NCBI GenBank assembly: GCA_030680355.1
Contig: JAUXVF010000027.1
Location: 124,001 to 188,000, forward strand
Source: Caulobacter sp.
GTDB taxonomy: Bacteria; Pseudomonadota; Alphaproteobacteria; Caulobacterales; Caulobacteraceae
Direction: 5' to 3'
Length of the DNA stretch: 64,000 bases
A program made the translations under genes and the position numbers. Positions 45,736-53,786 of this stretch are shown here, piece after piece. The first letter of the stretch is position 1. Each line of letters begins with the position of its first letter. The notes under the pieces were generated by a model, which was not told the DNA's origin, did not search any database, and saw nothing but the letters and a program-made list of their open reading frames with translations.

Positions 45736-47204
45736 GCCGCAAACCCTCCAAGCCCGCAAGCCCGGCCGGAAAGCTGACGCCCGCCCGGGCGCTGGAAGTC
45801 GCCGTCAAACCCGCCGAGATGGTCGGCCACGCTGTTGAACGGGCGCTCGACCCGCTGGCGTCGGCGCTCAAGCGCGCCGGGCTGCGGCGAGCCGAGAAGG
45901 ACAGCCGCCAGTTCTCCGCGTCCGAGGCCGAGGCCGCCCCCCCGGTCGCCGCCGCGCCGGGCAAGCCCGGCCTGGCGATCTCGCCGCTGGCCGTGCCGTT
46001 CCCGAAGATGCCGCCGATCGCCGGCGTCCAGATCGGCATCGGCCGGGCCGGCTTCTACAAACATGACCGCCCCGACCTGATGCTGATGCATTTCGCCGAG
46101 GGCGCCACCTGCGGCGGGGTGTTCACCCGCCATGGCGTCGGCTCGGCGCCCGTCGACTGGTGCCAGCGCCAGCTGGAGATCTCCGGCAGCGAGGGTGTCC
46201 AGGCCCTGGTCGTCAACGCCGGCTGCGCCAACAGCTTCACCGGCAAGCCCGGCGCCGACGCCGTGCGGCGGCTGGCCGGCGCGGTGGGCAAGCGGTTCGA
46301 CTGTCGCCAGCGCGACGTGATGATGGCCTCGACCGGCGTCATCGGCGTGCTGCTCGACGAGGCCCGGATCATCAACCGCCTGCCGGAGCTGGAAGGCCGG
46401 CTCTCCGACGACGGCTGGGCCGACGCGGCCCGGGCGATCATGACCACCGACACCTTCCCCAAGGGGGCGACCGCGACGGCCAAGGTCGACGGCAAGACCG
46501 TGCGCATCAACGGCATCGCCAAGGGCTCGGGCATGATCGCGCCCGACATGGCGACCATGCTGGCCTTCGTCGCCACCGACGCCAACATCGCCCCCAAGGC
46601 CCTGCAGACCCTGGTCAGCCTCTACACCCGCACGACCTTCAACAGCGTGACCGTCGACGGCGACCGCTCGACCAACGACACCCTGCTGCTGTTCGCCACC
46701 GGCGCCTCGGACGCCCCGCGGATCAGCCGCGCCGGCGACCGCCGCCTGGCCGACTTCCGCGAGAAGCTGGAGGGCCTGCTGCTCAATCTGGCCATGCAGC
46801 TGGTCCGCGACGGCGAGGGCGCCACCAAGTTCGTCAAGATCACCGTCACCGGCGCCGAAAGCCCGGCCAGCGCCCGCAAGATCGCCCGCACCGTCGCCGA
46901 GAGCCCGCTGGTCAAGACGGCGTTCGCCGGCGAGGACGCCAACTGGGGCCGTATCGTCATGGCCGTCGGCCGCGCCGACGAGCCGGTCAACCGCGACCGC
47001 ATGAGCGTCACCTTCGGCAAGCTGGTCGCCGCCCAGGACGGGCTGGTCTCGCCGACCTACAGCGAGGCCAAGATGAGCGCCTACATGAAGAAACAGGAGC
47101 TGGAAGTCGGCGTCGACGTCGGCGTCGGCCGCGGCTCGGCCACGGTCTGGACCTGCGATCTGACCAAACAGTATGTGGCGATCAACGGGGATTACCGGTC
47201 CTGA
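45732..47204 (+). CDS. argJ: Bifunctional ornithine acetyltransferase/N-acetylglutamate synthase with N-terminal extension
   Basis: ArgJ recycles the acetyl group between acetylornithine and glutamate in arginine synthesis. The core starts about residue 80 (ISPLAVPFPKMPPIAGVQIG), with LVVNAGCANSFTGKPG, the self-cleavage region KGSGMIAPDMATMLAF (nucleophile Thr in A-T-M-L) and NSVTVDGDRSTNDTLL. Residues 1-79 are an extra Lys/Ala/Pro-rich segment absent from typical ArgJ of about 400-410 aa. The start at 45732 overlaps the upstream gene by ATGA, so the extension appears translated. Ends in a CTGA junction with mutT. Confidence 0.93.
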   Translation: MSRKPSKPASPAGKLTPARALEVAVKPAEMVGHAVERALDPLASALKRAGLRRAEKDSRQFSASEAEAAPPVAAAPGKPGLAISPLAVPFPKMPPIAGVQIGIGRAGFYKHDRPDLMLMHFAEGATCGGVFTRHGVGSAPVDWCQRQLEISGSEGVQALVVNAGCANSFTGKPGADAVRRLAGAVGKRFDCRQRDVMMASTGVIGVLLDEARIINRLPELEGRLSDDGWADAARAIMTTDTFPKGATATAKVDGKTVRINGIAKGSGMIAPDMATMLAFVATDANIAPKALQTLVSLYTRTTFNSVTVDGDRSTNDTLLLFATGASDAPRISRAGDRRLADFREKLEGLLLNLAMQLVRDGEGATKFVKITVTGAESPASARKIARTVAESPLVKTAFAGEDANWGRIVMAVGRADEPVNRDRMSVTFGKLVAAQDGLVSPTYSEAKMSAYMKKQELEVGVDVGVGRGSATVWTCDLTKQYVAINGDYRS

Positions 47205-47611
47205 GCGAGCCCAAACCCATTCTGCTGGTCGCCGCCGCGGCGCTGGTCGACGTCGACGGCCGGGTGCTGATCTGTCAGCGGCCGCAGGGCAAGCAGCTGG
47301 CCGGGCTGTGGGAATTTCCCGGCGGCAAGCTGGAGGCCGGGGAAACCCCGGAAGCCTGTCTGATCCGGGAACTGAAGGAGGAACTGGGCATCAGCGTCAC
47401 CCAGGCCTGCCTGGCCCCGTTCGTGTTCGCCAGCCACAGTTACGAATCTTTTCACCTGCTGATGCCACTGTTCCTGTGCAGACGCTGGGACGGTTTTGTC
47501 ACGGCGCATGAGCATGAGGCGCTGGCGTGGGTGAAACCCGACAAGCTGCTGGACTACCCGATGCCGCCGGCCGACGCGCCGCTGGTCGCCTATCTGCGCG
47601 ATCTCATCTGA
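47201..47611 (+). CDS. mutT: 8-oxo-dGTP diphosphatase MutT (Nudix), apparent CTG start
   Basis: A 136-aa MutT: ILLVAAAALVDVDGRVLICQRP, WEFPGGKLEAGETPEACLIR and ELKEELGI give the full Nudix box (G-x5-E-x7-R-E-x2-E-E-x-G). It removes oxidised dGTP from the nucleotide pool. No ATG, GTG or TTG exists in frame between the argJ stop and the first conserved strand; the only plausible initiator is CTG at 47201, which overlaps the argJ TGA as CTGA. An ATT at 47216 is the other non-standard option. Confidence 0.88.
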   Translation: MSEPKPILLVAAAALVDVDGRVLICQRPQGKQLAGLWEFPGGKLEAGETPEACLIRELKEELGISVTQACLAPFVFASHSYESFHLLMPLFLCRRWDGFVTAHEHEALAWVKPDKLLDYPMPPADAPLVAYLRDLI

Positions 47612-47772
47612 CCCGTTTCCTGCGCGACGAGCGCGGGGCCACGGCGGTCGAATACGGCCTCATCTGCGCCGGCATCTTCCTGGTCATCGTCACCTCTGTG
47701 ACCGTGTTCGGCAACAAGACCACCGACATCATGCAGGCCGTCAGCGACGCCATCGCCGCCGCCATCGCCTAG
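47608..47772 (+). CDS. Flp/Fap-type IVb prepilin, apparent CTG start
   Basis: With CTG at 47608 as initiator the protein is 54 aa: a short basic leader (TRFLRDERG), the Tad prepilin peptidase site G|ATAVEY with Glu and Tyr at +5 and +6 of the mature pilin, and a hydrophobic helix (GLICAGIFLVIVTSVTVFG). The CTG overlaps the mutT stop as CTGA. A GTG at 47527 would add 27 residues that read mutT in another frame, which is unlikely. Forms or seeds Flp pili at the inner membrane; no other tad genes are in the window. Confidence 0.8.
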   Translation: MTRFLRDERGATAVEYGLICAGIFLVIVTSVTVFGNKTTDIMQAVSDAIAAAIA

Positions 47773-47794
47773 GGCGGTTTGGCGCGGGCGCAGG

Positions 47795-47900
47795 TTGCGT
47801 GGTTCGACACGCGCTGCGCGCTGCTCACCATGACTATGCAAAAATGGCAGTCAGCCTGAGCAGCCCCGGACCTGATCCGGGGCGTGTCGAAGGACGCACG
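47795..47900. repeat. Palindromic repeat family C
   Basis: TGCGTGGTTCGACACGC, GCTGCTCACCATGAC in the left half and GTCAGCCTGAGCAGC, GTGTCGAAGGACGCAC in the right half. A CCGGACCTGATCCGG hairpin is included on the right side. Lies just after the prepilin gene. Confidence 0.88.
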
Positions 47901-48334
47901 TCTTCGCCGCTTCACGCCGTCGCCGGCGGAAGGTGGGGAGGTGGCGCGGCGCGCTCCGGTCTCACCCGGATGTTGGTATTGGCAGGCTTGTGAGAACGAT
48001 GAGACCGTCACGCGCCGCGAAGTCCGTTATCCGAGAGCTCCGGTAGGCAGCCGTTTCAGGCTTAGCCGGGATCAACCCTCGACGGGCGGGCGGTGAAGCG
48101 AAACACCGTCCCGGACCGCGACGGTAACCCCCCGCCGCCTGTCCCCGCTCGAACCTCATCCCCGCCGCCGCATCGGTCGCTGGCCTTGCGCCCTCCCCAT
48201 GCGACGGGGACGGGTGTGAGTATGCGGCGGGTTTTGGGGGTGGGGATAAGGGGCCGTGAATGCACGGCGTTTGGCGGGCGGAAGCTTGGGATTTCAGTGA
48301 GTTGGGCGCGGGGAACGCGAACCAATCCACGGAC

Positions 48335-48498
48335 AATCCTCCCCGCGAAGTCGGGGAGGGGGACCCTGCGGAGCAGGGTGGAGGGGTCCGTGCGGGATTC
48401 ACCGGAAGGACCGGAATTCAGGATGGGGCTGCTAGGTTGGCGCAGCCCCCTCCACCGCCCTTCGGGCGGTCCCCCTCCCCGGCTTCGCGGGGAGGATT
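48335..48498 (-). repeat. Palindromic element (family D), copy 2, inverted
   Basis: Same ends as copy 1 (AATCCTCCCCGCGAAG / GGGGAGGATT); its asymmetric middle (GGAATTCAGGATGGGGCTG) is the reverse complement of that in copy 1, so this copy lies in the opposite orientation. Length is 164 bp versus 171 bp. Located 39 bp after the stop codon of the methyltransferase gene, in non-coding DNA. Confidence 0.88.
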
Positions 48499-48537
48499 TT
48501 TCAGGTCTTGGCGTCCGGGAGAGGAAGAACGTCTTCC

Positions 48538-49452
48538 CTACCCCGCCTTGTCGCCGGTCGGGATTTCCACCGTGCCCAGGGCGTCGGCCAGGCGCATTTT
48601 GGCCGAGCCGGGGCGCAGGGGCTTCTGCTGGCTGGCGTGCGGGGCCCAGCCGGTGACGGTGACGATTTCGAAGGTGGCGACCAGGCGGCCATCGGCTTGC
48701 GCGAAGCGTTCGGCGTAGAGAGCCATGGCCCGCATCAGCACCCGGCGGGTCAGGGGGCGGCGGGGGCGGTCGAGCAGGACGTTGGTCTCGCCCATGGCCC
48801 GCAGGTCGCGGAGCAGCTCCAGCGGATGGGCGTAGCGGACGGTGACCTGGTCGACATCGGCCACCGGCAGGGCGAAACCGGCCCGCTGCAGCAGGGCGGC
48901 GGCGTCGAAGCCGTCGGCGAAGGGCGATACCCGCAGGCCGGCGCCGCCGCTGAGCTCGGCCTCGGCCTCGAGCAGACACTGACGCAGCTCGGTCAGGGTG
49001 GCGCCGCCGAGCATCGCGCCGATGAACAGGCCATCGGGCCTGAGCGCACGGCGGATCTGGATCAGGGCCCCGACCAGGTCGTTGGTCCAGTGCAGGGCCA
49101 GGGTCGAGACGACCAGATCCAGGCTCTCGGCCGCGAACGGCAGCCGCTCCTCATCGACCACGGCCCGAGGGCCGGCGCGGCCGCTCAGCATGGCCGCCGA
49201 CAGGTCGGTTTCGATCAGCAGATCAATCTTCTCGCGGGCATCGCTGACGGCCAGGGCCCGGGCGAAGGCGCCGTTGCGGGCGGCCAGATCGACGGCCCGC
49301 GGAAACCGGCGCATGATCGTCTCAAGACGCGCGACCGCGTCCTCGGCCGCCCGCCGCTTGAGGAAATCGGCGCCGGCGAAGGCGGACGCGGCGCGGTCAA
49401 GCCGGCGCCGGTGCAGGGCGCGGTCGAACAGAACGGGAGGGCTGGCGGTCAT
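48538..49452 (-). CDS. SAM-dependent methyltransferase, BioC/NDUFAF5-like
   Basis: A 304-aa class I methyltransferase: LFDRALHRRRLDRAASAF at the N terminus, the SAM region VDLAARNGAFARALA (G-x-G replaced by R-N-G), VVDEERLPFAAESLDLVVSTLALHWTNDL and GALIQIRRALRPDGLFIGAMLGG. This layout resembles the NDUFAF5/BioC group; in alphaproteobacteria such proteins are often annotated simply as methyltransferases, and the substrate is uncertain (an arginine hydroxylase role is known for NDUFAF5). Its ATG (49450-49452) overlaps the divergent comF ATG. Confidence 0.8.
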   Translation of the reverse strand: MTASPPVLFDRALHRRRLDRAASAFAGADFLKRRAAEDAVARLETIMRRFPRAVDLAARNGAFARALAVSDAREKIDLLIETDLSAAMLSGRAGPRAVVDEERLPFAAESLDLVVSTLALHWTNDLVGALIQIRRALRPDGLFIGAMLGGATLTELRQCLLEAEAELSGGAGLRVSPFADGFDAAALLQRAGFALPVADVDQVTVRYAHPLELLRDLRAMGETNVLLDRPRRPLTRRVLMRAMALYAERFAQADGRLVATFEIVTVTGWAPHASQQKPLRPGSAKMRLADALGTVEIPTGDKAG

Positions 49453-50233
49453 GCGCGCGGAAGATGGCCTGTCGCGACTGTTTTTGAAACCGGATCCGCG
49501 CCTGATCGGCGCCGGCCGGGCGTTTCTCGACCTTTTTCTGCCGCCCCTCGACGCCGCCGGCCAGCCGGCTCTGACCCCGGGCCTGACCGCCGAGACCTGG
49601 AGCCGCATCGACTTTCTCGAAACGCCGGTCTGCGACGGCTGCGGCTCGCCGTTCGAGTTTGATCCGGGTCCGGGGGTGCGCTGCCCCGCCTGCACGGCCC
49701 GGCCGCGCGCCTTCGACCGGGCGCGGGCCGCCTGCCTCTATGACGAACACAGCCGCGATCTGATCCTGAAGCTCAAACACGCCGACCGCACCGACCTGTC
49801 GGAGGTCATGGCCCGCTGGCTGCTGCGGTCGGCGCGGGAGCTGCTGGACACGGCCGACGTCATCGCGCCGACGCCGCTGCATCGCTGGCGGCTGCTGTCG
49901 CGGCGCTACAACCAGGCCGCCGAGGTGGCGCGACCGCTGGGACGGCTGGCCGGCAAGCCGGTGCTGGCCGACGCCCTGGTCCGCGTCCGCCGCACCGAGA
50001 GCCAGGGCGGCAAGTCGGCGGCCGGACGGCGACGCAATGTCGCCGGCGCCTTCCAGGTCCCGGCCGACCGGCGGCGGCAGGTGGAGGGTCGGCGCATCCT
50101 GCTGATCGATGATGTGCTGACCACCGGGGCCACGGCCCATGCCTGCGCCCGGGCCCTGAAGGCCGCCGGCGCGATCGCCGTGGACCTGGCCGTGATCGCC
50201 AAGGTGCGCGCGGGCGCCGACACGACTATATGA
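49451..50233 (+). CDS. ComF family protein (phosphoribosyltransferase fold)
   Basis: A 260-aa ComF/GntX-type protein with an N-terminal zinc finger (CDGCGSPFEFD and RCPACTARP) and a phosphoribosyltransferase domain with RILLIDDVLTTGATAHACARALKAAGA, the PRPP loop, plus RRYNQAAEVARPLGR and RRTESQGGKSAAGRRRNVAGAF. ComF proteins act in DNA uptake or in the stressed-cell metabolism; the precise reaction is unknown. The ATG at 49451 is supported by GGGAGGG 9-10 nt upstream. Confidence 0.88.
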   Translation: MRAEDGLSRLFLKPDPRLIGAGRAFLDLFLPPLDAAGQPALTPGLTAETWSRIDFLETPVCDGCGSPFEFDPGPGVRCPACTARPRAFDRARAACLYDEHSRDLILKLKHADRTDLSEVMARWLLRSARELLDTADVIAPTPLHRWRLLSRRYNQAAEVARPLGRLAGKPVLADALVRVRRTESQGGKSAAGRRRNVAGAFQVPADRRRQVEGRRILLIDDVLTTGATAHACARALKAAGAIAVDLAVIAKVRAGADTTI

Positions 50234-50265
50234 GGGGGACAGTTTCAGTTTTGCATCGCGAATCC

Positions 50266-50520
50266 ATGGCCCAAGTCACCATCTACACCCGTCCCTTCTG
50301 CGGCTACTGCGCCCGCGCCATCAGCCTGCTCGAGAAGAAGGGCGCCGATTTCACCGAGATCGAAGCCGGCATGGACCCCGACAAGCGTCGCGAGATGATG
50401 GACCGGTCGGGACGGGCGACCTTCCCGCAGATCTTCGTCGGCGAGAAGCACATCGGCGGCTGTGACGAACTGCTGGCCCTCGACCGCGAGGGCGGGCTGG
50501 ATCCCCTGCTGACCGCATGA
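50266..50520 (+). CDS. grxC: Glutaredoxin 3
   Basis: An 84-aa dithiol glutaredoxin, MAQVTIYTRPFCGYCARAIS, with active site C-G-Y-C in place of the more usual C-P-Y-C, the cis-Pro in RATFPQIFVGEKHIGGCDEL and the G-G-C-D GSH-binding end. It reduces protein disulfides and glutathionylated proteins. Start at ATG 50266, 32 nt after comF; its TGA overlaps the next gene as ATGA. Confidence 0.92.
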   Translation: MAQVTIYTRPFCGYCARAISLLEKKGADFTEIEAGMDPDKRREMMDRSGRATFPQIFVGEKHIGGCDELLALDREGGLDPLLTA

Positions 50521-51350
50521 CCCTGCGCGTCGCCCTGGTTCAGACCCGGACGCCGGCCACCCACGCCGGGGCCCTGGCGCATATCGCGCCGCTGGTGCGC
50601 GCCGCGGCGGCCGGCGGGGCGAGCCTGATCGTGACGCCCGAGGGCAGCAACATCCTCGAAAAAGACCGCGAAAAGCTGCTGCCTCGGCTGACCCTGCTGG
50701 CCGAGGACCCGGCGGTGAACGGGCTGCGGGCCCTGGCCGCCGAACTCGGCGTCTGGCTGGTCATCGGCTCGGCGCTGGTCCGGCGCGAGGACGGCCAGGC
50801 CGCCAACCGTGAGGTTCTGGTCGCCCCCGACGGCGCGATCACCGCGACCTACGACAAGCTGCATATGTTCGACGTCAATCTGCCGACCGGCGAGACGGCG
50901 CGGGAGTCGGCGACCTACACGCCCGGCGACCAGGCGGTGATCGCCGAGGCGGCCGGCGCGACCCTGGGCCTGACCATCTGCTACGACATGCGGTTTCCGG
51001 CCATCTACCGGGCCCTGGCCATCGCCGGGGCGAAGATCATGACCATTCCCGCCGCCTTCACCCGACCGACCGGCGCCGCCCACTGGGAAGTGCTGCTGCG
51101 CGCCCGGGCCATCGAGACCGGCAGTTTCGTGCTGGCCGCGGCCCAGGGCGGCTTCCACGAGGACGGCCGCGGCACCTGGGGTCATTCGATGGTCGTGGCG
51201 CCCTGGGGCGAGGTGATCGCCCGGCTGGAGGATGACGAGCCGGGGGTCCTGTTCGCCGATCTCGACCTGACCCTGGTCGACCGGGCGCGGGCCGCCATCC
51301 CTGTCCTGACCAACGCCCGCGCGTTCACCGGACCCAAGACGGCGACATGA
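50517..51350 (+). CDS. Carbon-nitrogen hydrolase (Nit1/Nit2-like)
   Basis: A 277-aa nitrilase-superfamily protein with catalytic Glu in IVTPEGSNIL, Lys in YDKLHMFDV, Cys in LTICYDMRFPAIYR and the second Glu near AHWEVLLRARAIE. The H-M-F-D-V segment and its position beside glutaredoxin fit the Nit1 type, which repairs deaminated glutathione; omega-amidase is the alternative. Joined by ATGA overlaps to grxC and the DUF1178 gene. Confidence 0.88.
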   Translation: MTLRVALVQTRTPATHAGALAHIAPLVRAAAAGGASLIVTPEGSNILEKDREKLLPRLTLLAEDPAVNGLRALAAELGVWLVIGSALVRREDGQAANREVLVAPDGAITATYDKLHMFDVNLPTGETARESATYTPGDQAVIAEAAGATLGLTICYDMRFPAIYRALAIAGAKIMTIPAAFTRPTGAAHWEVLLRARAIETGSFVLAAAQGGFHEDGRGTWGHSMVVAPWGEVIARLEDDEPGVLFADLDLTLVDRARAAIPVLTNARAFTGPKTAT

Positions 51351-51781
51351 TCAAATACGCCCTCGCCTGCGAGCACGGTCATGAGTTCGAGGGCTGGTTC
51401 GGCGCCTCGGCCGATTTCGACGACCAGTCGGCCCGCGGCCTGCTCGAATGCCCGGTCTGCGCCAGCAAGACCGTGCGCAAACAGATCATGTCGCCCAACG
51501 TCGCCGGCACGAAGTCGCGCGGCGACGCCCCCGCCCTGCCCGCCGGCGCCCGCGAGGTGATGATGGAGGCCATGGGCAAGGTCCGCGCCCATGTCGAGGA
51601 CAACTTCGACTATGTCGGCGACACCTTCGCCCGCGAGGCCCGCGCCATCCACGAGGGAACCTCGGAGGAGCGCGGCATCTATGGCGAGGCCTCGCCCGCC
51701 GAGGTCAAGGCGCTGGTCGATGACGGCGTGCCCGTCGCGCCCCTGCCGCCGGCGCCGCCGAAAAAGTCGGAAGTGAATTAA
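51347..51781 (+). CDS. DUF1178 family protein
   Basis: A 144-aa protein with the DUF1178 start MIKYALACEHGHEFEGWFGASADFD, then C-P-V-C in LLECPVCASKTVRKQIMSPNVA (Cys residues likely bind a metal together with C8), and the C-terminal FAREARAIHEGTSEERGIYGEASPAEVKALVDDGVPVAPLP. Function unknown; it is regularly found next to glutaredoxin and nitrilase genes in alphaproteobacteria, as here. Confidence 0.9.
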   Translation: MIKYALACEHGHEFEGWFGASADFDDQSARGLLECPVCASKTVRKQIMSPNVAGTKSRGDAPALPAGAREVMMEAMGKVRAHVEDNFDYVGDTFAREARAIHEGTSEERGIYGEASPAEVKALVDDGVPVAPLPPAPPKKSEVN

Positions 51782-51798
51782 ACGATGCGCGTCCGCCG

Positions 51799-52395
51799 AT
51801 GAGCGAGATGGTGCTGCTCTTCGAGCAGGTCGACGCCCTGACCGCCCAGCTGCAACGGCTGAACCGGCCGGCGGCCGATATGTTGCAGCCGGGCATCGCG
51901 CCTTACGACGTCGAGGACGCCGTCGCGGTGGCCGGTCCCGCGCCCGACGACCTGGTCTCGATGTATGGCCGCCATGACGGGGTCGACCTGCCGGTCGGCC
52001 GCACCCTCGGCGACGGCCATGTGATCCCGGGCTTCTATTGGATGCCGATCGCCGAGGCGGCCGAGCACTACAGGACCCTCGGCGGCCTGGCCGATCTGTG
52101 GCCGACCCGCTGGTTTCCGGTCCTGACCGACGGCGGCGGCGGCTATCTGGCGGTGATCTGCGACGCGGAGTCGGAGGACTATGGCTGCGTTGTCGAGGTC
52201 CTGCCCGGCGAGGACGAACACGAGATCGTCTTCGACAGCGTCTCGATGCTGCTGGCCACGGCGGTGCGTTGTTTCGAACAGGGCGCCTACCGGCTCAAGG
52301 GCGGGTTCCTTGATGAGGATTACGATCTGGCCGGCCAGATCGCCGATCAGCTCAACGCCGCGCGGCGGACGGTGGATGTCGCGGATTACCGCTGA
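51799..52395 (+). CDS. SMI1/KNR4 (SUKH)-family protein
   Basis: A 198-residue protein whose central part reads like the SMI1/KNR4 fold: DDLVSMYGRHDGVDLPVGRTLGDGHVIPGFYWMPIAEAAEHY followed by WFPVLTDGGGGYLAVICDAE and a C-terminal acidic region. SUKH proteins are often immunity proteins of polymorphic toxin systems but also occur alone; no toxin gene is adjacent. It sits 17 nt after DUF1178 and is an accessory gene inside a conserved block. Confidence 0.75.
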   Translation: MSEMVLLFEQVDALTAQLQRLNRPAADMLQPGIAPYDVEDAVAVAGPAPDDLVSMYGRHDGVDLPVGRTLGDGHVIPGFYWMPIAEAAEHYRTLGGLADLWPTRWFPVLTDGGGGYLAVICDAESEDYGCVVEVLPGEDEHEIVFDSVSMLLATAVRCFEQGAYRLKGGFLDEDYDLAGQIADQLNAARRTVDVADYR

Positions 52396-52403
52396 TTCCC
52401 AGG

Positions 52404-52508
52404 GTGCGTCCTTCGAGACGCGATCCTGAGGGATCGCTCCTCAGGGTGACGAAGACAAATGTCCATCGTGGTGAGGCGCGAGCTTCAAGCGAGCGTCTCG
52501 AACCACGC
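52404..52508. repeat. Palindromic repeat family C, between convergent genes
   Basis: GTGCGTCCTTCGAGACGCG with TCCTCAGGGTGACG at the left and CATCGTGGTGAGGCGCG with GCGTCTCGAACCACGC at the right. Internal hairpins GCGATCC...GGATCGC and CGAGCTTCAAGCGAGC-like are visible. The right edge touches the stop codon of the GNAT gene. Confidence 0.87.
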
Positions 52509-53026
52509 TAGCCCGCCCGCTCCAGCCGCCAGCGCCAGATATAGCCGTCGTCGGGATCGTCGAGCTCGCCGTCAAAGCGCAGGCCGAGCCGTTTGAGGAT
52601 GGTGGTCGAGGCGCTCTCCGTCGGCAGGGTGTGGGCGATGACCCGGTCGACGCCCGGGTTGGCGAAGGCGTGGTCGACCATGCCGCGCGCCGCCTCGGTG
52701 GCCAGGCCGCGGCCGCGGTAGCCGGGCGCCAGTTCGTAGCCGATCTCGACGGTGCCGTCCTCGGGCTCGCCCTTGAAGCCGCCAAGGCCGATCAGCCGGA
52801 TGTCGGTCACATGGACGATGAAATGCATCCACCAGTCGACCGACCCCGGATTGGCGATCAGGAAGTCACGGCTGCGGCCGATGGCGGCCAGGGCGTCGGG
52901 CCCGGCCCAGTGCGGCGCCACCGACAGACCCAGGGCCGCGCACAGGGCGCCATCGCCCCGGGCGACGGTCTCCAGGTCGTCGAGCCGGGCCGGCTCGAGT
53001 CTGAGATTGGCCGTCCGGATCGCCAT
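52508..53026 (-). CDS. GNAT-family N-acetyltransferase
   Basis: A 172-aa RimJ/RimL-like acetyltransferase: LRLEPARLDDLETVARGD, IVHVTDIRLIGLGGFKGEPEDGTVEIGYELAPGYRGRGLATEAARGMVDHAF with the acetyl-CoA loop R-G-x-G-L/A, and AHTLPTESASTTILKRLGLRFDGEL. Substrate unknown. Its ATG overlaps the ubiG stop by 1 nt, so it is translated from the same mRNA as ubiG. Confidence 0.85.
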   Translation of the reverse strand: MAIRTANLRLEPARLDDLETVARGDGALCAALGLSVAPHWAGPDALAAIGRSRDFLIANPGSVDWWMHFIVHVTDIRLIGLGGFKGEPEDGTVEIGYELAPGYRGRGLATEAARGMVDHAFANPGVDRVIAHTLPTESASTTILKRLGLRFDGELDDPDDGYIWRWRLERAG

Positions 53027-53784
53027 CAGCCCGCCCGCGTCACCGTCATCATGTAGTTGACGTCGGCGTCCGCCGACCGGTCCCAACGCCCCAGCAGCGG
53101 ATTGTAGGAGACGCCGAACGGACCTTCGATATCGAAGGGGTGGCCTTCGAGGAACGAGCGTAGTTCGTCGGGGGTCAGGAACTTGCGCCAGTCGTGGGTG
53201 CCGGCCGGCACCCAGCGCAGGATGTATTCGGCGCCGATCTTGGCCAGGGCCAGGGCCTTGAGCGTGCGGTTGAGGGTGGCGACGATCATCAACCCGCCCG
53301 GGGCCAGCAGTTTCGCCGTAGTGCGCAGGAACTCGCCCGGATCGGCGACATGCTCGATGACCTCCATGTTGAGGATGACATCGAAGGGCCCGGCGCCCTC
53401 GGCCAGCAGCTGTTCGGCCGTAGTGGCGCGATAGGTGATCGGCAGATCCTGGCCCGCGGCGTGGGCCGTGGCCGCGCCGATGCCGCGCTCGGAGGCGTCG
53501 ACGCCGGTGACGTCGAAACCCAGTCGGCACATCGGCTCTGACAACAGGCCGCCGCCGCAGCCAATATCGAGCAGCCGCAGTCCCTCGAACGGACGGCGCA
53601 GGCAGCCTTCGCGACCAAAGCGGGACAGGGTCTGCTGGCGGATGAAGCCCAGACGCACCGGGTTGAATTTATGCAGCGGCGCGAACTTGCCGCGCGGATC
53701 CCACCATTCGGCGGCGATGGCCGAAAAGCGGGCGACGTCGTCGGAATCGACGCTGGAACGGAGCTCTGGGGCGGGACTGGCCAT
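53026..53784 (-). CDS. ubiG: Ubiquinone biosynthesis O-methyltransferase UbiG
   Basis: A 252-aa methyltransferase performing both O-methylations of ubiquinone synthesis. Typical N terminus [42 protein letters not shown] motif [49 protein letters not shown] and [30 protein letters not shown]. Start at ATG 53784, only 2 nt after the vapC stop, so it must be read from the toxin-antitoxin operon or from a promoter within vapC. Confidence 0.95.
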   Translation of the reverse strand: MASPAPELRSSVDSDDVARFSAIAAEWWDPRGKFAPLHKFNPVRLGFIRQQTLSRFGREGCLRRPFEGLRLLDIGCGGGLLSEPMCRLGFDVTGVDASERGIGAATAHAAGQDLPITYRATTAEQLLAEGAGPFDVILNMEVIEHVADPGEFLRTTAKLLAPGGLMIVATLNRTLKALALAKIGAEYILRWVPAGTHDWRKFLTPDELRSFLEGHPFDIEGPFGVSYNPLLGRWDRSADADVNYMMTVTRAG

Positions 53785-53786
53785 GG

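Larger units (their letters stand above)
47773..48537. other. Gene-free 765-bp region with two repeat elements
   Basis: No convincing gene on either strand. It holds a family C repeat (47795-47900) and a family D repeat (48335-48498). The stretch between them, 47901-48334, is GC-rich with several G- and C-runs (for example around 48160-48250) that look like further worn repeats. Open frames here translate to Pro/Ser/Arg-rich low-quality sequence. The flanking prepilin and methyltransferase genes converge. Confidence 0.7.

Noticed and set aside
47962..48402. Open frames in the 47.8-48.5 kb gap
   Set aside because: They translate to Pro/Ser/Gly-rich strings typical of repeat DNA, lack ribosome-binding sites and overlap two palindromic elements.
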